DNA of 64,000 bases from Methylomarinovum tepidoasis (GCF_030294985.1 NZ_AP024718.1:62001-126000); one strand, 5' to 3'. Positions 1-8,157 are shown, counted from the first letter of the stretch. The notes: generated by a model not told the origin, from the letters alone. A program made the numbers and translations.

Positions 1-523
1 GATGCCCACCAGGGCCCAGTTCGAACGCGCCGAGGCCATCGCCCAGGCGTACAAGGAAAAGCTGAAGGGGAAGATGAAAATCTACTACGTCATCCCCGAC
101 TTCTACGAGGACCGGCCCAAAGCGTGCATGAACGGCTGGGGCACCACTTTCCTCACCATCGCTCCGGACGGCGCCGCCCTGCCCTGCCATTCGGCGCGGG
201 AGCTGCCCATCGACGAGTTTCCCAACGTGCGGCAGATGAGCGTGCGCGAGATCTGGGAAGAGTCGGAAATCTTCAACCGCTTCCGCGGCTTCGACTGGAT
301 GCCCGAGCCATGCCGCTCCTGCGACGAGAAGCACAAGGACTACGGCGGTTGCCGCTGTCAGGCCTACCTGCTCACCGGCGACATAAACGCCACCGATCCG
401 GTGTGCGCCAAGTCTCCCAACCGCCGCCTGATCGAGCAGGCCATCGCCGAGGCGGACAACCCGCCGGAGGCGCCGCTGATCTTCCGCAATCCCCGGACTT
501 CAAAACAGCTGAGCGACGGTTAA
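1..523 (+). CDS. pqqE: PQQ biosynthesis radical SAM protein PqqE, C-terminal part
   Basis: PqqE is the radical SAM enzyme that cross-links Glu and Tyr in the PqqA peptide, the first committed step of PQQ synthesis in the cytoplasm. Only the C-terminal half (about 173 residues) is present; the radical SAM CxxxCxxC core lies upstream of the window. What is visible is the SPASM region that binds auxiliary Fe-S clusters: RPKACMNGWG, ALPCHSA, PEPCRSCDEKHKDYGGCRCQ and DPVCAKSP, with the Cys spacing typical of PqqE. The reading frame is open from the first bases of the window, so the gene is cut by the edge, not broken. It converges on flgZ, and the two stop codons overlap by 3 bp. PQQ suggests a methanol or other quinoprotein dehydrogenase elsewhere in the genome (inference). 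Confidence 0.95.
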   Translation, partial: MPTRAQFERAEAIAQAYKEKLKGKMKIYYVIPDFYEDRPKACMNGWGTTFLTIAPDGAALPCHSARELPIDEFPNVRQMSVREIWEESEIFNRFRGFDWMPEPCRSCDEKHKDYGGCRCQAYLLTGDINATDPVCAKSPNRRLIEQAIAEADNPPEAPLIFRNPRTSKQLSDG

Positions 524-1368
524 TCCAATTCCGGTTCCTGCCCCTGTCGGCAAAGTAGACGCTGGAAATGGGTGACCTCCCGCCGGATGAGGGCGGCGTT
601 CCTGCTCGACAAATTGACGAACTTGCCACCGATACGATAACGCCACCCCTTGACGATCGCCCGCACGTTGCGAACCTGCAGATCGAAGGTCAAATGCCGA
701 TCCTCACCCACCCGTATCACGCAATAACGGAGTAGATCCAGCTTGCGAATGAACAAATTAGCTTCGAGGATGAAACCGACACCGTTCGGTCCAATATCGT
801 CGATCCAGCCGACGGCCGTCTCCGCCTCAGTATTGTGACCGTGCCCCCGAATATGGATAGGAATCCGCAATTCATGAATCTTGATGCGGAAGAACTCCCG
901 CAACTGTGGATAGAAAACCCGATCAGGGAAAGCGATCCGATAGTGGACCTCATCGCCGTCCTCCTGCACCCCCACCAACCGGCAGTCGAAAGTGATAGTC
1001 ACGCCCTTGTATTTGCTCATCGCGCGGAATTCCCGCCGGCTTAAAATCACCTCGTGTCCTTCAGGATGGCTGACCTGGTCCAGAAGCAACATGCCCTGCC
1101 CTACCCGGAATACCGAAGAAGCGTATTCACTGTCCGGACAATCCGGAAAATATAAAGATACGATTGCACTTTCCCGCTGCAGAGATTCGAGCATCTGCCG
1201 TATCTCTTCCCCGTCATAGACGAAATGGGGATTTTCCGATTGATGCTTCGTTTTAGAGGAAACGACAGCCGACTTCCTGCGTCCCCAATTTCGAATCAAA
1301 CCCAGCAACCTTCCCCCCTCAACTCTCCCCCAGCAACCGGGCACCCGATTCAGTTCGGGACTGCCCAT
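520..1368 (-). CDS. flgZ: YcgR/FlgZ-type PilZ-domain flagellar brake protein
   Basis: This is a probable c-di-GMP-responsive protein acting on the flagellar motor, as YcgR and Pseudomonas FlgZ do. A YcgR-type N-terminal beta domain (from FVYDGEEIRQML) is followed by a PilZ domain. The RxxxR motif is present (REFFR, about residue 138), but the usual D/NxSxxG reads DIGPNG, so the Ser is Gly. The gene is last in flgA-flgM-flgN-flgZ, as in Pseudomonas, which supports the role. The ATG at 1368 would overlap flgN by 50 bp. A TTG at 1299, preceded by a purine-rich GGGGGGAAGG, starts just after the flgN stop and is a credible alternative giving about 259 residues. The first 23 residues of the long form look unlike a conserved domain. 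Confidence 0.8.
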   Translation of the reverse strand: MGSPELNRVPGCWGRVEGGRLLGLIRNWGRRKSAVVSSKTKHQSENPHFVYDGEEIRQMLESLQRESAIVSLYFPDCPDSEYASSVFRVGQGMLLLDQVSHPEGHEVILSRREFRAMSKYKGVTITFDCRLVGVQEDGDEVHYRIAFPDRVFYPQLREFFRIKIHELRIPIHIRGHGHNTEAETAVGWIDDIGPNGVGFILEANLFIRKLDLLRYCVIRVGEDRHLTFDLQVRNVRAIVKGWRYRIGGKFVNLSSRNAALIRREVTHFQRLLCRQGQEPELD

Positions 1369-1786
1369 CCGCCCCGTAGCAAACCGGCTGGTGACGCTGC
1401 CCGAACAAAATCCCCAGCGCCTGGCGGGTCTGTTCGTTGAGCAACGCGATCATGGCGCCGTTGGCCTCGTTGAGTTCCCGGCAGCGTGCCGTGGCCGTCC
1501 TTATCCGATCCCAGACACCCCAGGCATCGGGGACCCCGCGCAGCTTCAGTGCCTCGAACAACTGCTCGATCACGGTTTCCTTCGGCCCTGAAGCAGTGGG
1601 CAGCTGGCCGAGACGCTCGTCGATCCGTACCACGGTTTCCTGTTTGGCCTGGGCCAATGAGGACAGCTCGTCCAGCCGCCGGGTTCGCAACACCTCGCAC
1701 TCCTGCTCCAACAGCGACTGCATCTGCTGAATATCGGCTTCCAGCCGTCCCAACCAGGCCAAAAATCCTTGCTGTCTTTCGTCCAT
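1319..1786 (-). CDS. flgN: FlgN-like flagellar export chaperone
   Basis: FlgN is the cytoplasmic chaperone for the hook-filament junction proteins FlgK and FlgL, delivering them to the flagellar type III export gate. The 155-residue product is nearly all helical with heptad-like stretches (LEADIQQMQSLLEQECEVL; LDELSSLAQAKQETVVRIDE) and a C-terminal NEQTRQALGILFG segment, the amphipathic helix FlgN proteins use to bind clients. Length matches the family (about 140-160). It lies 23 bp downstream of flgM, as usual in Gammaproteobacteria. The family is poorly conserved in sequence, so the call rests partly on position. Confidence 0.85.
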   Translation of the reverse strand: MDERQQGFLAWLGRLEADIQQMQSLLEQECEVLRTRRLDELSSLAQAKQETVVRIDERLGQLPTASGPKETVIEQLFEALKLRGVPDAWGVWDRIRTATARCRELNEANGAMIALLNEQTRQALGILFGQRHQPVCYGADGQSRTESGARLLGES

Positions 1787-1809
1787 CTGCTTGCTTCCAG
1801 AATGATGAT

Positions 1810-2103
1810 TCAGGGCAACTGGCTGTCCAGTTCCAACAGTTTTTCCGCAATCTGCTCGGCATCGATCTGGTAACTGCCATCCTGCAACGCATTGGCTACC
1901 CGGGTGACCCGCGCCATATCGATGACATCGGCCCGGCTCAAAGCCTGCTCGGCCTCCTTGAGACGGGTGGCGGTATCGGTCAATGCCAGGGAATCGCTGT
2001 CGCTCTGACGGGCCCCCGTTTTGGTTTCGGGCTTGTGCGGCGCCCCTGGCCCGGTATTGGTGGGTTCTAGTTTCCCCGTCAGGGCGCGCAAATTGATCGT
2101 CAT
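1810..2103 (-). CDS. flgM: Anti-sigma-28 factor FlgM
   Basis: FlgM binds sigma-28 (FliA) and holds back late flagellar genes until it is exported through the finished hook-basal body. The 97-residue protein has a disordered N-terminal half rich in Thr, Pro and Ser and the conserved C-terminal sigma-binding helices (ARVTRVANALQDGSYQIDAE, then IAEKLLELDSQLP), where the (V/I)xxI(K/A)xAIxxGxYxxD pattern is recognisable. The N-terminus MTINLRALTGK fits family members. It sits between flgA and flgN. FliA itself is not in the window. Confidence 0.9.
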   Translation of the reverse strand: MTINLRALTGKLEPTNTGPGAPHKPETKTGARQSDSDSLALTDTATRLKEAEQALSRADVIDMARVTRVANALQDGSYQIDAEQIAEKLLELDSQLP

Positions 2104-2168
2104 GTTTACGTCCTCATTGAAGATGTCATCCCGAAGCTTGTAACGGCGGAGGTTGTTGAAAGTTTAGC

Positions 2169-2864
2169 TCAAAGTTGGACTTGGACTTCGCCCGGGCCTT
2201 GAACCACCCCTTCGACGACCTGCCGTGATCGGTCGTTGCGCACCCGTATGCGCTCTCCGCGGGCGCCGTCCATCAACGCATGGCCCTCCATGCTCACTTC
2301 GAGCGTTCCCAGGTTCGCCCGGATATGAACCGCCTGGCCCCGGTGCACCAACTTGTCGGCGACCAGCACCTGCGGCTGCAACACGGCACCGGCCGGCAGG
2401 GAACGACGCAGCCGCAGGCCGATCACGCGGGACGGATCGGTGAAGTATCCCTGGCGCAGCTTTCCCAGTTCCTGCCGCTGCAACATCACTGCCGCCGCGG
2501 TCAAACGCGTGCCCTTGGGAAGTCCCTGACGCAGGGTGATCACCGGCTGGTACACCCGCACGACCGCCTTGGCATAGATCGACCACTGTCTGTCTCCCGG
2601 ACAGCGCACCCGCACGGACAGGGAACCGGGCTTGACTTCCCCCCGCAAGGGCTCGATCCGCAGTGGTGCTGAGCAAGCGGGAAGATGCAACCGGGGATCG
2701 AGGGGCGGGACATGAACGTCAAAATCCTGCCACTGCTGCCGGATGATCGGCGTCAATTGGACAGCGATCGCCTGCCGCACAGCGGCAAGCGATTGCCTCT
2801 CGGCCGCCACCGAAACCGTGGTCAAAGGCAGCGACAACAGCAATCCCAGCAAGACCCTTCGCAT
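2169..2864 (-). CDS. flgA: Flagellar P-ring assembly chaperone FlgA
   Basis: FlgA is a periplasmic chaperone needed to assemble the FlgI P-ring around the flagellar rod. From the ATG at 2864 it has 231 residues: a Sec signal peptide (MRRVLLGLLLSLPLTTVSVAA), then an N-terminal domain with the Cys pair in the HLPACSAPL and RVRCPGD segments, and a C-terminal SAF-type domain (TRLTAAAVMLQRQELGKLR; VIGLRLRRSLPAGAVLQPQ). The open frame extends 40 codons upstream to 2984, but 2864 is preferred because it begins the signal peptide and has AAGGGG upstream. A sigma-54-type promoter lies about 40 bp upstream, so transcription of flgA-flgM-flgN-flgZ probably depends on RpoN. Confidence 0.92.
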   Translation of the reverse strand: MRRVLLGLLLSLPLTTVSVAAERQSLAAVRQAIAVQLTPIIRQQWQDFDVHVPPLDPRLHLPACSAPLRIEPLRGEVKPGSLSVRVRCPGDRQWSIYAKAVVRVYQPVITLRQGLPKGTRLTAAAVMLQRQELGKLRQGYFTDPSRVIGLRLRRSLPAGAVLQPQVLVADKLVHRGQAVHIRANLGTLEVSMEGHALMDGARGERIRVRNDRSRQVVEGVVQGPGEVQVQL

Positions 2865-2900
2865 CGGAAGACCCCTTAACGACGTAAACACACAAGATTT

Positions 2901-2918
2901 TAAGCAATATATGAGCCA
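2901..2918 (-). promoter_or_regulatory. Sigma-54 promoter upstream of flgA
   Basis: Read on the minus strand, TGGCTCATATATTGCTT has the invariant GG and GC elements separated by exactly 10 nt, matching the -24/-12 consensus TGGCAC-N5-TTGCW. It lies 37 bp upstream of the flgA ATG. Early and middle flagellar genes of many Gammaproteobacteria use RpoN with a FleQ-type activator, and rpoN is present at 32343. No activator site was identified. Confidence 0.65.
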
Positions 2919-3020
2919 TAAAGATCCAACTGAAGCTGGGCCGCCTGCACTCTTGCCAAGCCGGTAGGGGACTTTCACCCCCAACTCCCCCGCGCTACCA
3001 CAGCTCGGGGAAGTGAACTA

Positions 3021-3050
3021 CAAAAAGAAAGGGGCCTTGCGGCCCCTTTC
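3021..3050 (-). terminator. Rho-independent terminator of the outer-membrane protein gene
   Basis: Ten perfectly paired bases (GAAAGGGGCC / GGCCCCTTTC) enclose a 4-nt loop at 3037-3040. On the minus strand the stem is followed directly by TTTTTG (3021-3026). It lies 21 bp past the stop of the gene at 3072 and also separates that gene from the flgA operon, transcribed in the same direction. Confidence 0.85.
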
Positions 3051-3071
3051 CCGATACCGAGCAGAAGTTGC

Positions 3072-3932
3072 TCAGAATTTGAATCCCACGTAACCACCGG
3101 CGGTCAGGCCATCGGTGTCGGTATCCTCGACGCCGTTCAGGCTGCTGTCGTCGCCAGGCGTGACGTGGTAACGGAAGTCGGCGCCGATCACGACATTCTT
3201 GAAGATATCGACATCGGCACCGGCACCGAACACCAAGCCCGGATTGAGTACCGTCACCCCGTCGGACGGCGGGCTGATGACGTGAATGCCCAGGCCCACT
3301 GGAATGATCCATGGCCGAATCATGCTGCCACGCATGAACTTGATCTTGGGAGCAGCAGTCAAGGTAAACTGGGTCACCGTGGAGGTCTCTGGAGTTTTCC
3401 CCGGAGCCAGCTGAGTCACCACCACACCCTGGTCGTTATCCGTCAACAAACCAGTTCCCCGGGCAAAGCGCTTATATTCGAACATCACCTCACCGAGCAG
3501 GTCGGTCCCTTCCAGAATCGTTCCTTCGGTCATGCCGAACAGATCACGACTCAGAGTGTGCTCGAAACCGGCGCCGATGTAGAAACCATTCTGGCCTTTT
3601 GCGGCCCTGGAATTGGGTGAGGGCAGCACATCCTTGGCACGATCGGTCATCATCCGCGCATAACCGCCGCGGAAGAAGATCATGCTTTCACCAGCCGCAC
3701 CTCCTACTCCGGCCTGTTCCTTCCATTCCTCCAGCTCCATCACTTTCTCGTGATGCATCTGGGAATGGGCCTTGAGATCGGCCAGTTCCTGCTTCAACAG
3801 TTTTAGCTGTTCCTCCAGCATGCGGATGCGAGCGTCGGCACCACCGTGATGTTCATGGGCCTGGGCCACCGGCGCCAGGGCGGTTGCGGCGGCTACGGAG
3901 CCAGCCATCAGAGCTTTGGTCAGTTTTTTCAT
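3072..3932 (-). CDS. Putative outer-membrane beta-barrel protein with N-terminal coiled coil
   Basis: The 286-residue product has a Sec signal peptide ending near PVAQA, a His-rich stretch (HEHHGGADA), a short coiled coil (about residues 33-72, IRMLEEQLKLLKQELADLK and beyond), then an alternating beta-rich region with aromatic strands (NGFYIGAGFEHTL; VMFEYKRFARG; VVIGADFRYHV) ending in GGYVGFKF. A terminal Phe is the usual outer-membrane assembly signal. An ATG at 3938 is also in frame, but the Shine-Dalgarno AGGGGAGG abuts it and lies 6 nt before the ATG at 3932, so 3932 is chosen. The specific function is unknown. It has its own promoter and terminator, and a palindrome over the -35 suggests control by a repressor or activator. 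Confidence 0.75.
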   Translation of the reverse strand: MKKLTKALMAGSVAAATALAPVAQAHEHHGGADARIRMLEEQLKLLKQELADLKAHSQMHHEKVMELEEWKEQAGVGGAAGESMIFFRGGYARMMTDRAKDVLPSPNSRAAKGQNGFYIGAGFEHTLSRDLFGMTEGTILEGTDLLGEVMFEYKRFARGTGLLTDNDQGVVVTQLAPGKTPETSTVTQFTLTAAPKIKFMRGSMIRPWIIPVGLGIHVISPPSDGVTVLNPGLVFGAGADVDIFKNVVIGADFRYHVTPGDDSSLNGVEDTDTDGLTAGGYVGFKF

Positions 3933-4002
3933 TGTCATCCTCCCCTTTGATGGAGTTGTTGTGATCTACCTTTGCTAAAAAGCAACATCCACGCGGGGAT
4001 TC

Positions 4003-4031
4003 AATGTAGCAGACAACTTTCATGCTGACAA
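4003..4031 (-). promoter_or_regulatory. Sigma-70 promoter of the outer-membrane protein gene
   Basis: On the minus strand, -35 TTGTCA (4026-4031) and -10 TACATT (4003-4008) are separated by 17 nt, about 70 bp upstream of the start codon at 3932. Matches to consensus are 5/6 (TTGACA) and 4/6 (TATAAT). Confidence 0.55.
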
Positions 4032-4042
4032 ATGTTTTGTCA
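4026..4042. promoter_or_regulatory. Perfect palindrome TGACAAA-N3-TTTGTCA, probable operator
   Basis: A perfect 7-3-7 inverted repeat overlaps the -35 hexamer of the minus-strand promoter at 4003-4031. Its size and symmetry fit a homodimeric regulator site. It also faces the divergent dehydratase gene at 4146, so it could act on both. No regulator gene adjoins it. Confidence 0.5.
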
Positions 4043-4145
4043 TAATCTTTCGTACATGCATGCCTGTTTCCAGAGCGCGTGCGAACGCCCCGATCCATAC
4101 ACTGACCGACACGGACTTGTCGCTTAAATACAACGGAGATACCGC

Positions 4146-6032
4146 GTGCCCACCGTATTACGCAGAGCCTGGTTGGTCTTCATCCACGATCTGATCATGG
4201 TCGCCCTGGCCTGGCTGGGCGCTTACTGGCTCCATAACGACCTGCATCCGGTGCCTCCACAGCTGCAGGATCAGGCCCTGCATTGGCTCCCCTGGGTCGT
4301 TTGTCTCCAGGGTACGATTTTTTACCAGTTTCAGCTCTACCGCAGCCTTTGGCGTTTCGCCTCCACGCCGGACCTGCTGCAGATCGGCAAAGCCACCTCG
4401 ATGGGCGCAGGTCTTATCGGCGCGGCCAGTTATATCCAACCGCCTCCATATCCTTTGCCGGCGGCGATCCCGGTTCTTTACGCCTTGCTGCTGTTTCTGG
4501 CGGTCAGCGTTCCCCGCTTGATTTATCGCCTGAAAAAGGACAGCCACCGTGAACCGGACAGCGGCAAGCGGGCCCTGGTGGTCGGTGCCGGACGGGCCGG
4601 TTATATGTTGATCCGCGATCTGCTGCAAGACAGCGCCCCGGAGTATCGCCCCGTCGCCCTGGTGGACGACAACCCCCACAAACTGGGACGGGAGATACGG
4701 GGCATCCGGGTCGTCGGCCCCTGCAGTCAGATCCCCTATCTGGTCCGGCGCTACCACATCGAAACCGTGCTGATCGCCATTCCCTCGGCCAGCGATACCC
4801 AGATGCGCCGGATCATCACCCATTGCGAACAGGCCGGCGTCCCTTTTCTAACCCTTCCTTCGCCACGGGAACGCCTGAACCGGAATCAGCCCATTTCCAA
4901 GAAAACGCTTCGCCCCGTCAGCATCGAGGATCTGTTGGGACGCGAGCCCACCCGCCTCGACTGGCCTTCGATCCACCGCCACCTGGCGACCAAAACCGTG
5001 CTGGTGACCGGCGGCGGCGGATCGATCGGCGCCGAACTTTGCCGCCAGCTGGCGAATCTGCCCATCCACCGCCTGATCCTCTTCGAGCGCTGCGAATATA
5101 ACCTGTACCGCACCGAGCGTACCTTGCGGGAACACTTTGAATCCACCGAAATCGTTCCTGTTCTGGGCGACATCACGGACAAGGTGGCAGTCAGGGAAGT
5201 CCTGGTGAAGTATCGGCCTGAGGTGATCTTTCATACCGCCGCCTACAAACACGTCCCCCTACTGGAAAACCAGGTCAGGGAAGCGGTTCACAACAATGTG
5301 CTGGGAACCGCCCGGCTTGCCGAGCTTGCCGTCGAACACGGAGTCGATAAATTCGTGCTGGTTTCCACCGACAAAGCGGTCCATCCCACCAACGTGATGG
5401 GGGCGACCAAACGGGGGGCGGAGGTCATCTGCCAGAGTTTCAACCTATTACAGAAAACCCGTTTCGTCACCGTACGTTTCGGCAACGTGCTCGATTCCGC
5501 CGGCAGCGTGGTACCCCTGTTCCGGGAACAAATCGCCAGTGGCGGTCCGGTCACCGTCACGCATCCGGAAATCACCCGTTTCTTCATGACCATCCCCGAG
5601 GCCTGCCAGCTGATCATGCAGGCGGCCGCATTGGGTCAAGGGGGGGAGATTTTCGTCCTGGACATGGGCCAGCCCGTCAGTATCCGCTACCTGGCGGAAC
5701 AGATGATCTTGCTCAGCGGCAAACGGCCGGGCATCGATATCGCCATCGAATACATCGGCCTGCGCCCTGGCGAAAAGCTGCACGAGGAACTGTTCTATCC
5801 CGAGGAGGATCTTCAGCCCACGCCCTACGAGAAATTGAAGCAGGCCAGCGCGCCTGCCTGCGATCCGAAAATCATCGTCAAGCTGCTGGCCCAAATCCAC
5901 AGCGCCTGCCAGGAATTCGACATTCCCCAGCTCTACGTCCTGCTCCAGACCCTGGTACCCGAATACCGTCCGGAAGAACCCTCGAGAGAATCGATTCCGA
6001 CTCACCCCAATCGTAGGAGAACCCATTCATGA
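4146..6032 (+). CDS. Membrane NDP-sugar 4,6-dehydratase/epimerase (WbpM/PglF/CapD family)
   Basis: Enzymes of this family convert UDP-N-acetylhexosamines to 4-keto-6-deoxy sugars for glycans, at the inner face of the cytoplasmic membrane. The 628 residues contain about four N-terminal membrane segments (residues 5-128), a first Rossmann domain (VVGAGRAG, about 146-152) and the catalytic Rossmann domain (TGGGGSIGAEL, near 290). The SDR YxxxK is replaced by MxxxK in HPTNVMGATKR (about 415-424), as in FlaA1/WbpM/PglF dehydratases. VRFGNVLDSAGSV and IASGGPVTVTHPEITRFFMT are also typical. The start is GTG with GGAGAT 6 nt upstream. The final codons overlap the next gene (ATGA). No other sugar genes adjoin it, so the glycan is unknown. 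Confidence 0.85.
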   Translation: MPTVLRRAWLVFIHDLIMVALAWLGAYWLHNDLHPVPPQLQDQALHWLPWVVCLQGTIFYQFQLYRSLWRFASTPDLLQIGKATSMGAGLIGAASYIQPPPYPLPAAIPVLYALLLFLAVSVPRLIYRLKKDSHREPDSGKRALVVGAGRAGYMLIRDLLQDSAPEYRPVALVDDNPHKLGREIRGIRVVGPCSQIPYLVRRYHIETVLIAIPSASDTQMRRIITHCEQAGVPFLTLPSPRERLNRNQPISKKTLRPVSIEDLLGREPTRLDWPSIHRHLATKTVLVTGGGGSIGAELCRQLANLPIHRLILFERCEYNLYRTERTLREHFESTEIVPVLGDITDKVAVREVLVKYRPEVIFHTAAYKHVPLLENQVREAVHNNVLGTARLAELAVEHGVDKFVLVSTDKAVHPTNVMGATKRGAEVICQSFNLLQKTRFVTVRFGNVLDSAGSVVPLFREQIASGGPVTVTHPEITRFFMTIPEACQLIMQAAALGQGGEIFVLDMGQPVSIRYLAEQMILLSGKRPGIDIAIEYIGLRPGEKLHEELFYPEEDLQPTPYEKLKQASAPACDPKIIVKLLAQIHSACQEFDIPQLYVLLQTLVPEYRPEEPSRESIPTHPNRRRTHS

Positions 6033-6376
6033 CCGTCAAAATCCGCACCCTGGACGAAGCCATCGCCCACGCCAAACGCGGCCTCAAGCTCGTCGCCGAG
6101 GTCCGGCTGGCCAAGCGGCCGATCACCCTGAAGGTCCATCCGGATCTGGACATCCTGGAAGAACAGGAAGGCTACCTGCTGGGGGCCCGTTTCGTATTTC
6201 GCACCGGTGACGGGGCTCAGATCGTCGACCGAGTCTATGTGCTCGGCTTTCCCACCGAAGATCCGGAGGAAACCCTCATCAACCGCAATCTCGCCAACAG
6301 TTTGCTCAAGGAGGACTATCGCCGCCTGAAGGAAGCTGGAATCCGACTGCTCGACGAACCCTACTTCGAGGAATAG
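6029..6376 (+). CDS. Conserved-looking small protein of unknown function
   Basis: A 115-residue acidic/basic cytoplasmic protein with no signal peptide or membrane segment; family not recognised. It begins MTVKIRTLDEAIAHAKRG and contains an aliphatic middle (VRLAKRPITLKVHPDLDIL) and a conserved-looking end (LINRNLANSLLKEDYRRLKE). The start at 6029 overlaps the stop of the upstream dehydratase by 4 bp (ATGA) and has AGGAGA 9 nt upstream, so it is probably translated by coupling with that gene. Third positions are GC-rich like its neighbours, supporting a real gene. Any role in glycan metabolism would be inference from position alone. Confidence 0.6.
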   Translation: MTVKIRTLDEAIAHAKRGLKLVAEVRLAKRPITLKVHPDLDILEEQEGYLLGARFVFRTGDGAQIVDRVYVLGFPTEDPEETLINRNLANSLLKEDYRRLKEAGIRLLDEPYFEE

Positions 6377-6380
6377 GGTT

Positions 6381-7082
6381 TCATTCGCGCCGGGGTTGCC
6401 GCAGCCCGAACAACGCGGAACCGATCCGCACCAGGGTGGCGCCTTCCTGAACCGCCGCTTCCAGATCGGCGGACATCCCCATCGACAGGTCCTCCAATCC
6501 CAGCGTGTCCCGAAGCTGCCGCAGCCGCTGGAAAGGCCGCCGTTGCGCGTCGAAGTCGACGGCCGGTGCCGGAATCGTCATCAGCCCCCGCAGGCGCAGA
6601 TTCGGCAGCTCCCGGATGGCGGCGGCCAGCTCGGCGGCCGCTTCCGGCGCCACCCCGGCCTTGCTCGCCTCACCACTGACGTTGACCTGGATACAGACGT
6701 TGAGCGGCGCCAGCCCCTCCGGGCGCTGCTGGCTGAGGCGGCGGGCGATCTTGAGGCGGTCCACGGTGTGGACCCAGTGAAAACGGGTGGCGATGGCGCG
6801 GGTCTTGTTGGACTGGATCGGGCCGATGAAATGCCAGGTGATGTCGCAATGCCCCAGGGCCTGCTGCTTGGCCAGGGCCTCCTGGAGATAGTTCTCACCG
6901 AAATGGCGCATTCCCAGCTGCCAGGCTTCGAGCAGCACCCTTGCAGGCCAGGTCTTGCCCACCGCCACCAGGGTCACGTCATCCTGCCTGCCGGTGGCGT
7001 GAAGGGCTTCACCGATCCGCCGCCGGATGCGAGCCAGGCGCTGGGCCAGCGGAGATTCTGAACTATACTTGCCGGTATTCAT
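6381..7082 (-). CDS. yggS: YggS/PROSC-type pyridoxal-phosphate homeostasis protein
   Basis: YggS binds PLP without known catalytic activity and balances PLP and amino/keto-acid pools. The 233-residue product has the fold-type III barrel signature with the PLP lysine in LVAVGKTWP, HFGENYLQEALAK, WHFIGPIQSNK and LRLRGLMTIPA, and the C-terminal LSMGMSADLEAAVQEGATLVRIGSALFG is nearly canonical. The open frame runs to 7244 on the minus strand, across the start of pilT; the ATG at 7082 (MNTGKYSSESPLAQRLARI) gives the family length. Divergent yggS and pilTU are also adjacent in Pseudomonas. Confidence 0.93.
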   Translation of the reverse strand: MNTGKYSSESPLAQRLARIRRRIGEALHATGRQDDVTLVAVGKTWPARVLLEAWQLGMRHFGENYLQEALAKQQALGHCDITWHFIGPIQSNKTRAIATRFHWVHTVDRLKIARRLSQQRPEGLAPLNVCIQVNVSGEASKAGVAPEAAAELAAAIRELPNLRLRGLMTIPAPAVDFDAQRRPFQRLRQLRDTLGLEDLSMGMSADLEAAVQEGATLVRIGSALFGLRQPRRE

Positions 7083-7110
7083 TCGATCCGATCGCGCTGA
7101 GGAGTGATTC

Positions 7111-8145
7111 ATGGACATCGCCGAACTGCTCGCCTTTTCCGTCAAGAACAACGCCTCCGACCTCCACCTCTCCGCCGGCCTGCCACCGATGATTCGCGTT
7201 GACGGCGACATCCGCCGCATCAACGTGCCGCCGCTGGAGCACAAGGAGGTCCACGCGCTAGTTTACGACATCATGAACGACAAGCAGCGGCGCGATTACG
7301 AGGAATATCTGGAAACCGACTTTTCCTTCGAGCTGCCCGGAGTGGCCCGTTTCCGCGTCAACGCTTTCCATCAGGACCGGGGGGCGGCGGCGGTGTTCCG
7401 CACCATTCCCTCCAAGGTACTGACCCTGGAGGATCTGGGCTGCCCACCCTTCTTCCGTGACGTGACCCAGAAACCCCGCGGCCTGATTCTGGTCACCGGC
7501 CCCACCGGCTCCGGTAAGTCCACCACCCTGGCGGCGATGATCGACTACATCAATTCCAACAATTACTCCCATATTCTCACCGTCGAGGACCCGATCGAAT
7601 TCGTCCATCAGAGCAAGAAATCCCTCATCAACCAGCGCGAGGTCCACCGCGACACCCTCGGCTTCAACGAAGCCTTGAGATCGGCGCTGCGCGAGGACCC
7701 GGACGTGATCCTGGTGGGGGAAATGCGCGATCTTGAAACCATCCGCCTGGCCCTGACCGCGGCCGAGACCGGCCACCTGGTGTTCGGCACTCTGCACACC
7801 TCCTCGGCGGCCAAAACCATCGACCGTATCATCGACGTGTTCCCGGCGGCGGAAAAGGCCATGATCCGCTCGATGCTGTCGGAATCCCTGCAGGCGGTCA
7901 TCGCCCAGACCCTGCTGAAGAAGATCGGCGGCGGGCGGACGGCCGCCTGGGAGATCATGGTCGGGACCCCGGCGATCCGCAACCTGATCCGTGAGGACAA
8001 AGTGGCGCAGATGTACTCGGCGATCCAGACCGGACGCAAGGACGGCATGCAGACCCTCGACCAGCACCTGCAGGAACTGGTGGACAAAGGCGTCATCTCG
8101 CGCCAGACCGCCCGCACCAAGGCCGTCAACAAGGCGGCGTTTTAA
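7111..8145 (+). CDS. pilT: Type IV pilus retraction ATPase PilT
   Basis: PilT is the hexameric cytoplasmic ATPase that retracts type IV pili, powering twitching and DNA uptake. The 344 residues show the N-terminal PAS-like domain (ASDLHLSAGLPPMIRVDGDI), Walker A GPTGSGKST (about 130-138), Asp box ILTVEDPIEF, Walker B DPDVILVGEMRDLET and His box GHLVFGTLHTSSA. The AIRNLIREDK retraction motif is near the C-terminus. The start has GAGGAG 7 nt upstream. The gene is followed after 12 bp by pilU and is divergent from yggS across only 28 bp. Confidence 0.98.
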   Translation: MDIAELLAFSVKNNASDLHLSAGLPPMIRVDGDIRRINVPPLEHKEVHALVYDIMNDKQRRDYEEYLETDFSFELPGVARFRVNAFHQDRGAAAVFRTIPSKVLTLEDLGCPPFFRDVTQKPRGLILVTGPTGSGKSTTLAAMIDYINSNNYSHILTVEDPIEFVHQSKKSLINQREVHRDTLGFNEALRSALREDPDVILVGEMRDLETIRLALTAAETGHLVFGTLHTSSAAKTIDRIIDVFPAAEKAMIRSMLSESLQAVIAQTLLKKIGGGRTAAWEIMVGTPAIRNLIREDKVAQMYSAIQTGRKDGMQTLDQHLQELVDKGVISRQTARTKAVNKAAF

Positions 8146-8157
8146 CGGAGGCGGGCC

